From contig NC_051074.1 of assembly GCF_004664715.2 (NCBI RefSeq), positions 19,159,558 through 19,223,557 on the forward strand: 64,000 nt of DNA, read 5' to 3'. Positions 57,313 through 64,000 of this stretch are shown here, piece by piece (within the stretch, counting starts at the first letter, position 1; each line of letters begins with the position of its first letter). Origin of the DNA: Peromyscus leucopus. Lineage: Eukaryota > Chordata > Mammalia > Rodentia > Cricetidae. The position numbers and the translations under genes are program-made. The notes below the pieces were generated by a model. The model saw nothing but the letters and a program-made list of their open reading frames with translations. It had not been told where the DNA came from and did not search any database.

Positions 57313-57938
57313 GTGCGTAGTGTGGTTTGTGGTGTGTGTGTGTGTTTCTTTACCTGGTTGAGGTATTAAGAATTTGGGAGTGCTCCTTCTGATTGAAGAA
57401 GGACTGGCTATATATCTTCTTTGAAAGTCTGATAGAATTTTGTTTTGAATCCATTCATCTGATCCTGGACTTTTTTTTTTTTAATCTAGAAGGCTTTTAA
57501 TTACTATTTTGATCTCTTCATTTGTTATTGATCTGTTAAGAATGTTGATTCCTTCTTGGTTTAATTTTGGTGGTTTGGCTGAATCTAGAAATTCATCCAT
57601 TCTTTTAGGTTTTCCAGCTTAATGGAGTACAGGTTTTAAAAACATTCCCTTACAGTGTTCTAAATTTCTTTGGGAGTTATTGTAATGTTGCCCTGTTGTC
57701 CTGATCCTATTGATTTGAGTCCCCACTTTCTTTCTTTTGGTTACTTGGGTCAATGGCCTGTCAATTCTGTTCATCTTCTTAAAGAATCAGCACTTAGATA
57801 AGCTGATTCTTTGGATTGTTTTATTGTTTCCATTTCATTGATTTAAGCTTGACTGGGTTTGGATTTGGTTTATTCTTGTTTTTTCAACTTTTTGAGTACT
57901 ATTATTAAGCCATTCATCTGTGCTTGTTCTGATTTTTT

Positions 57939-58100
57939 TTTTTTTTTTTTTTTGGTTTTTCGAGACAGGGTTTCTCTGTGTAGCTTTGCACCTTTCCTGG
58001 AACTCACTTGGTAGCCCAGGCTGGCCTCGAACTCACAGAGATCCACCTGGCTCTGCCTCCCGAGTGCTGGGATTAAAGGCGTGCGCCACCACCGCCCGGC
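57939..58100 (-). mobile_element. B1 SINE, young, 10-bp duplication
   Basis: Full antisense B1 ending 'caccaccgcccggc'. 'ctgatttttt' is at 57929-57938 and 58101-58110. Confidence 0.95.
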
Positions 58101-58142
58101 CTGATTTTTTAATGTAGGCACTTAGAACGATAAATTTTCCTT

Positions 58143-58510
58143 GTAGGACTGTGTTTAATATGTTCCAGAGGTTTTGTTGTATTGTGTTTCATTTTTACCT
58201 AGTTCCAGAATTTTTTTAAAATTTAGTTCTTGATTGTTTCTTGGACTCATTCTCCATTTAGTAATGAGTTCTTTAAACTCCACAAGTTTGTGTGTTTACT
58301 GGAGAATTTAAAATTTATTGCAACTTTCAATTTTATTGGATTGTGGTCAGCTAGGATATGAGGAGTGATTTCAAACTTTTTGAATTTGCAGAGATGTTAT
58401 TTGTATTCCAGGATGTGGTCTATTTTGTAGGACTGTGTTCAATATATTCTAGAGGTTTTGTTGTATTGTTTCATTTTCGTGTAGTTCCAGATTTTTTTTA
58501 TTTAGTTCTG
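58143..58510 (-). repeat. Partial tandem duplication within L1
   Basis: 58143-58229 and 58425-58507 share 'taggactgtgtt.aatat.tt', 'agaggttttgttgtattg' and 'tagttccaga.tttttt'. The unit is about 282 bp, and the second copy is cut after about 85 bases, where L1 homology ends. Confidence 0.8.
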
Positions 58511-58984
58511 CTAAAAGTGATTTCAGTATGTGAAAAGGATCTAAGTGATCGTGGGCGTCTGAATGCACAAATAAGAGAATTCAGCCCAAGGGACAAAGCT
58601 GGAATTAAAATACAAAGTATGAGATGTCTTGATTCAAGCACGTTCAACTGTATTAATTGACCTTGCAAGTACAGTACACTCCACATTCTACAAACCACTG
58701 TGACTAGGTGTTTGAAAGTCCTCAGGGATGTTATTTAGAAGACAAACACATGAACAGTTAGAGAATATGAGAAGATAAGACGATTTTGTGTGGTAAAGTG
58801 ATTCAGCAATGGCCAAGGAAAGGACTCCATGTCAGCAGTGCAACTTCATCTAGAGTGGCCAACAAGGATGACTTCCTTTGGTAAAATCACTCTAGGTGAG
58901 GAGGTCGCGTGGCAAAAATGTGGCAGTGAACACAAGTATTTGCTAGTGAGAAGGGAGGCACATAGCATATTGTAGGAATATATT
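58511..58984. other. No recognised feature
   Basis: Single-copy-looking sequence between the L1 and a B3 SINE. Confidence 0.45.
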
Positions 58985-59161
58985 AAAGATAAGTGAGATA
59001 ACCCAGGAGATAGATAGGTCAGAGGATAAGGTGAATTGGTCTGCATGCCTGATGACTAGTTTTCTATCCCTGGAACCCATGTAAAGGTGGAGGGGGAGAA
59101 ATAGCTCTACAGACTTGTTCTTTAATCTCCTTGAGCGTCATGGTACATGCATGTCTATGAA

Positions 59162-59165
<4 letters not shown>
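58985..59165 (+). mobile_element. B3-like SINE
   Basis: 'aggtcagaggataaggtgaa', 'ttctatccctggaacccatg', 'taaaggtggagggggagaaa' and 'ttgagcgtcatggtacatgc' match the B3 body, ending in the microsatellite that follows. Confidence 0.65.

Positions 59166-59234
<69 letters not shown>
59163..59234. repeat. (CT)n(CA)n compound microsatellite
   Basis: About 11 CT units followed by about 24 CA units, in the SINE tail position. Confidence 0.97.
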
Positions 59235-59236
<2 letters not shown>

Positions 59237-60405
59237 ATGCATGCACAACTACATCTACTCTGCTCTTGCTTGGCCCCATGTGCTTGGGCAGATCATGGTT
59301 AAGGCACTGTGTGGAAGAGGATGTTTCTTACATCATAGTGGACCAGAAACAGAGAGAGGGAAAGGGACCAGAATAGCCTTCAATGGTACATCCTTCATGA
59401 CCTACTTCTTCCTTATGGACCCTACACTCCTAAATTTCTAGCCCTTCCTGAAATAGTGTTGCCAGTTAGGAATAAGTACTCAACACACGAGTCTGTGTCA
59501 TATTCCATAATCAAGCTATAACAAAGGTTATCTCCATATACAAACACAGACTCCCATCATCACAGTGGGATTTATACTGTCTTTGGCTCTAAGGATTTCT
59601 ATCTATTCCCATCTAGATACCCCAGTGCCTAAATAGAGATGTAAGTGTGACTCTAAAATTAGAACAGTCTATCTAGAACAGGTTCTCTTATGGTCTATCA
59701 TTTGGGTTCCTTTATTCCCAGCACCCTATCTTTGGCTTCCCATTTCCCACCTTTACTTCCTTCCTTCTGGCAGAGATCCATGACACACCAACACACTCAC
59801 TCTTTTGGAGTGTTGTTTTTTTTACTGTAATAGCCAGGGAGGACAATAGCCTGGGTTGACACAAATTCAGGGCCTCTAGGATACTCTGACCTCTTGTGAT
59901 GCCAGGAGTTGGTCATGGTTCTCCCAGTCAGCTCTCTTTCTCTATCACCTGGTGACCTAATAGTTCTCCTCATGCCTTACAAACCACCATTACTTTTGAG
60001 AAAGGATTTAAACTCTGGCTTCACACAAGTTACCCCAAGATACCAACAACTTGGATTAGCCTGTGTCCAGTGCTAACCCCTACACCTCTGCTCACCCTTG
60101 TTGTATACCCACCTCTCATGTACTTCTCAGCTGTGGTCTGGCTTGTGCCCCACAGCTGCCCACAGCCTTTCACTACCACTGAAGTGTTTCTTACAAGCGG
60201 CAGTTTATTCCTGCAGTAGCCGAAGTGCTTGAGTCAGTTTTCACTGTATAAAATCCACAGTGCCTGACACGCGCCTTTGCTAATTCCTGTGCCTCACGTT
60301 TCTGCAATAAGCTCTCTGGCTGGATCTTCCTTCATCTCTGCTTGTCTGCTTTCCTCTTCTTCACTGTCTCCTTCCCTGTTTATTCTCTTCTCGAAGGATA
60401 CTTGT
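59235..60405. other. No recognised repeat
   Basis: Single-copy-looking sequence. 'actgtataaaatccacagtg' at about 60244 contains a TATA-like word but no other promoter sign. Confidence 0.4.
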
Positions 60406-60419
60406 CTTGAGCCTATGCT

Positions 60420-61023
60420 CACACTGCCCTCCCTTCCTTCCCCTCCCCTCCCCTTCCTTCCCCCTTCTCCCCTCCCCTCCCCTTCCTTCCCCCTTCTCCC
60501 CTCTCCTTCCTTCCCCTCTTCTCCTTCTCCCCTCCTCTTTCCTTCCTTGCCCTCCCCTCCTTTCCCCTTCTCCTATCCCCTCCCCGTCCTTCACCTCTTC
60601 TCCCCTCCCCTCCCCTTCCTTGCCCTCCCCCTCCCCTTCCTTGCCCTCCCCCTCCCCTTCCTTGCCCTCCCCCTTCTCCCCTCCCCTCTCCTTCCTTGCC
60701 CTCCCTCTTCTCCCCTCCCCTCCCCTTCCTTGCCCTCCCTCTTCTCCCCTCCCCTCCCCTTCCTTGCCCTCCCTCTTCTCCTCTCTCCTCCCCTTCCTTG
60801 CCTTCCCCCTTCTCCCCTCCCCTCCCCTTCCTTCCCCTTTTCTCCCCCCTCCCCTCCTCTTCCCTTCCTTGCCCTCCCTTCCCCTTCCTTCCCCCTTCTC
60901 CCCTCCCTCCCCTTCCTTCCTCTCTTCTCCACTCCCCTCCCCTTCCTACCCCCTTTTCCCTTTCCCTTCCTTCTCCCCTTCCCTTCCTTCCCTTCCCTTT
61001 TCTTCCTTTTCCTTTCCTTTCTC
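60420..61023. repeat. About 600-bp polypyrimidine minisatellite
   Basis: Almost only C and T on the plus strand, with sparse G in 'ccttccttgccctcc' and a few A. Repeating units of about 34 bp ('cccttctcccctcccctcc' + 'ccttccttgccctc') and shorter 18-bp derivatives are imperfectly arrayed. The long frames in both directions (up to 262 codons, Pro/Ser/Leu or Gly/Arg/Lys only) are artefacts of composition. Confidence 0.95.
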
Positions 61024-61199
61024 ATGGACTTTCTGTACAAGGTACTTCAAAAACACTGCCTTTAATAGAGCGACCGTCAACAAAAATCTCTTGGTTGTGC
61101 CATGAAACTCCAGCTAAACTCAAGACATGTGATAACTGAACATCTCCATTTTGACATCCCATTAGAGCCGTAAACATAACCTGTGCAGCACAAAACTCA

Positions 61200-62020
61200 C
61201 CTTATTTCCCACACATCCTTTCCCACCTAACTTTGGCTGGTACAAACCTGAGGCGTATCTGAGACTTTCCATTCCCTTCTCTCCCCGTGTTGAACTAGTT
61301 TCCACATCTTGCCAGGTCAGATTTCAGTATCTGATTAGTCTTTACGCCACACCTCCACTGACGTGGTCCCAGCTTTGAGGACTGCTGTTTCTTCTGCAAC
61401 AGCTTTCCAACAAGCATACTGGGTCCGGTTGTGCTTTTCTAAGCCAGTCTTTAGGATATCAATTTCTGTCCTTCTTCTGTTTAAAATAGTCTATCCTCCA
61501 GGGCCGTTTTCTTCTGTGCCAGAGTAGATATGTACCGCACGAAGCCTGTATTTCCGGCTTCTCTTGAGAAGTAAGGAGTGTCTGACCTCCGTGTAGCTAT
61601 TTCTTTAAGCCAGGGCCTCAGTGTGCCGAGCTCTCCTCTCCAGTCTTCCGCTTTCTACTACCCTGCGCTCAGCTGCATGATGTCATCCACACGGAGCCCC
61701 TGGTGCCTGGAGACACTAGAGTTGGCAACTGCTCTCCTGAAGCCCTTTTGCTTTCTCGCCTGCTCCACCTTCATAGGCATCCATGCTCTCCTTCTACAGG
61801 TCTCCTCACTCTTCCCTCAGACATCGCCATCCTTAAGAAGCAGGGAACCTTCTCTCCCTTGTAAGCCCGGGCATCACCTGTCTGTGTGGAGTAGCATTGC
61901 AGAGCATCCTAACATCCAGCCTACTGCATCTGTAACCTCCTGGGAGACAGTTCGAGATTCCCCCTGCCCTCCGTTTTTAGCACAATACCCCACTTGAAAC
62001 CTCAGCAAATGTTGACTGAT
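61200..62020 (+). mobile_element. Ancient L2 LINE 3' region
   Basis: 'gccacacctccactgacgtg', 'tcttctgcaacagctttcca', 'tctgtccttcttctgtttaa' and the terminus 'cctcagcaaatgttgactga' follow L2 order at low identity. Confidence 0.5.
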
Positions 62021-62029
62021 TAAGTATAT

Positions 62030-63195
62030 AACTGGTGGATGAATATGGTGACAGTATTGATGGGGGCATTTATTATGAGATAAAAAGCACTAACAAAATA
62101 AGGCGTTAGCCGTAAAAGGATAATTTAAATGTTCTACTATATGGGAAAAAAATTAATGAGACCAAATACTTCTGAGTAAGAAAAGGTCTGATTACAGGGA
62201 GAGTGTAAGGAAATATGGCGAAAAAGCAGGTCGGACTTATGAGGGGCGTCAAGCTCTGAAGCCACAGCTCCTGGCCCACAGATCGTGCATTTTCCCATAA
62301 GGCTTTGTCACACTGTGCTTGCTACCAGGGACAGATGTACAAATACCATCAGGAGGTTTGATGTCTAACATCATTTCGGTTCCAGCATGGCTAAAGTGCT
62401 CCAAAGAGAAACGATTTGAATAATGAAATTGGTAAAATCTTATGGAAGATGCAGGGGAGATGGAAATCTTACCTGAGTCATGAATTATTCATCCTTCACT
62501 GGAAGACAACTAGGCAGAAGTTTGGCTGTTATTACTCTTCTGATACAGAGTGATTAGTTTTCATTTTAGATGATTGCATGTGCTTATGCAATACACTAAA
62601 TTCTCTTTGGATATTGACATTTTTGTTTTGACCATTCCAATTTGAGACAATTTACTTGAGGTTATATGATCATTTCTCTTTAATGAATGTATTAATGTTG
62701 AATATTAAGATATATGGAAGACTACTTCCCAGTCCTCGTGGTTAATCAAATAAAGTAATTTTTGTCTCTGATGCCGAACTGGAGATGAATGATCTTGGAA
62801 CAAAAATTAGATTACAGTGACGTAGTTGTCTGCAGCACAGGAATATGCACACCATTTGCTACTGCTTACTGCAAGGGAAGGTGCTTGTTTTCCGCTGTTG
62901 ATGCGAGGGGTAGAGTATAGAGACAGTTAAACCTAAGTCGCAAGTTCAACCCTGAAAGTTAGCAAAATAGTTTAGCTATGATGATCGAAACAGAAACCAT
63001 TTCATGTCGGAATAGTTTATCATAGGCACACAGAGTTAGCTGTGGAGGCCCTACTGGATTCTGAGTGAACCCAGTAGTTTTAAATGGAGGACTTTTGATT
63101 ATCTCATGTACTCTACTTATGTTCACACTATTGGGAACATTTGTGGCTTTCAGTTCTTGGCACCTTTGCTTATGCTGACGTAGTCTCATTTACAG
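62030..63195. other. Repeat-free single-copy interval
   Basis: No transposon words. AT-rich with dispersed words such as 'tgcttatgcaatac' and 'gtggttaatcaaataaagta'. May be partly conserved noncoding sequence. Confidence 0.4.
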
Positions 63196-63340
63196 GTTGT
63201 TGGTAACAGCGATGCAGTCCTCAAAGGGTCAGGAATCTCAGGAGAGTAGTGAAAATTCCTCTTTCGACTCATCAACCAGTGGCAGCATAACTTATAATGC
63301 TCCCGGAAGGAAGGGCTGCGGCCATTTAGAAGTCAACTAG
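63196..63340 (+). other. Weak exon-like interval
   Basis: Preceded by a pyrimidine-containing 'gtctcatttacag' and followed by 'gtcaactag|gtgagctg'. One frame is open for 47 codons, is Ser/Gln/Glu-rich (from an internal Met: 'MQSSKGQESQESSENSSFD') and ends at TAG exactly at the donor-like GT. There is no match to a known family. Chance is a serious alternative at this length. Confidence 0.2.
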
Positions 63341-64000
63341 GTGAGCTGTTTTTCAGTTAACCAAACATGTCAGCAGCAGCTTAGCATGAAAACTCTGGTG
63401 CTAGCATGAAAGCTACCCCGGAACAAGAATTATTCCACATAGTCACATGAGGTAATAGATGCTAAAGAATGACATAAAACACAAGGTGCTAAATATATAT
63501 GTATACACCAACGTTTTGGTGATTTTTTTTGAGGGGGGGGGTTGTTTGTTGAAGCAGTGATGGAGCAGCCTGACCTCATCTTAACAGTGGAAGCCATTTT
63601 GTTATAAGGTCAGAACGAGCTCATTTCTGTTTGCTGTAAAATTCAAATTGACCTAAGTGCTTTTAACCTGTCTCTGGAATTTGATAGGGCTCCCCACCTG
63701 ATGGAGTTTGACTCACGGATTGAATACACCCTGATAAGATGTTCTACCAAGTAATTTTAAAATGTTCAGCCAAGTTCCTATATAACCAAAATTCCTCTGG
63801 AAATCTCCCAATCCTTGGAAACCCCTAACCTTGCAATTTGTGGGGGCTATACACACCCTACCTTCTCCTGTGTTCAACACTATTTTCTTAAGCCCCGCTG
63901 CCTGACAGGAAACAAAGCTTGCATAATTTGAGTAAAATAATTTGGATAATGGTCTGTAGTCATGTTCAGTGGGATTCACAGCAGGGTCTCCCTGTGCAGT
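63341..64000. other. Possible old LTR-like relic at the window end
   Basis: 63480-64000 has a G9 run (about 63533), then 'aagttcctatataaccaaaa' (TATA-like) and 'tttgtgggggctatacacac', an organisation that recalls LTRs, but no TG/CA edges or known family could be identified. Confidence 0.25.

Larger units (their letters stand above)
55515..58510 (-). mobile_element. Old L1 (ORF2), minus strand
   Basis: ORF2 from C-terminus (55530) through the reverse transcriptase (56878-57090, frame with 'HLNIIKTISDIILSGQKVEA' and 'CPLSPPFSIL') to the linker near 58140-58500. There are many stops. A young B1 interrupts it at 57939-58100, and it ends in an internal duplication. Confidence 0.82.

Noticed and set aside
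60277..61065. 262-codon open frame (the longest in the window), with a 149-codon frame on the other strand
   Set aside because: Both are composition artefacts of the polypyrimidine tract. Only Pro/Ser/Leu/Phe or Gly/Arg/Lys/Glu are encoded, and no domain is visible.
61578..61997. 139-codon frame
   Set aside because: Lies over an ancient L2 relic, so no independent gene is supported.
1..64000. CRISPR arrays, bacterial-type operons or phage modules
   Set aside because: No regularly spaced short repeats, ribosome-binding patterns or dense coding. SINEs, LINEs and ERVs show vertebrate nuclear DNA.

Overview
This 64 kb window is non-genic mammalian DNA from a rodent. B1, B2, B3, B4 and ID SINEs, rodent L1, URR1-like DNA elements and class II endogenous retroviruses (ERVs) fill most of it. 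The youngest-looking B1 copies carry a body ('ctaccaagtgagt', 'ggaaaggcgcaaagctac') that I associate with cricetids, perhaps Peromyscus-like neotomines, rather than with Mus or Rattus. That placement comes from memory of SINE consensus sequences and is only moderately secure. I found no intact protein-coding gene, rRNA, tRNA or CRISPR. Almost every long open frame lies in a transposon, on the antisense side of one, or in simple sequence.

Layout. 1-936: remnant of a minus-strand ERV, whose 3' LTR runs off the left edge. 937-2934: old SINEs. 2935-8903: a pile of L1 pieces, including a twin-primed L1 nested inside another twin-primed L1. 9120-12960: a DNA element, B2 copies and a solo LTR. 13785-15430: L1 3' UTR split by a 1.29 kb ERV with a perfect 6-bp target duplication. 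16481-17165: two young B1s. 16981-21602: a minus-strand ERV with gag remnants but no visible pol. 22255-28445: DNA-element and L2 relics, B3 and B1, then a plus-strand retroviral remnant with a candidate tRNA-His primer site and an LTR. 28445-29340: old L1. 33115-38105: a plus-strand L1 interrupted by a B1, a solo LTR (6-bp target duplication) and another B1. 38417-40160: a minus-strand ERV fragment with a tRNA-Lys-type primer site and a CpG-rich leader. 41000-50715: URR1-like elements, two LTRs that carry B1 sequence, an ancient L1, an L2 and several SINEs. 51270-55278: the most repeat-poor stretch. 55279-58510: an old L1 with an internal duplication. 60420-61023: about 600 bp of almost pure pyrimidine. 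61200-62020: L2. 62030-64000: mostly single-copy, with one weak exon-like interval.

Nothing here works together as a pathway. The biological content is insertion history: at least five SINEs and four LTR insertions have readable target duplications, so a relative order can be worked out. Repeat family names come from recalled consensus sequences without a database search; class-level calls (B1, B2, L1, ERV2-type LTR) are firmer than subfamily names.
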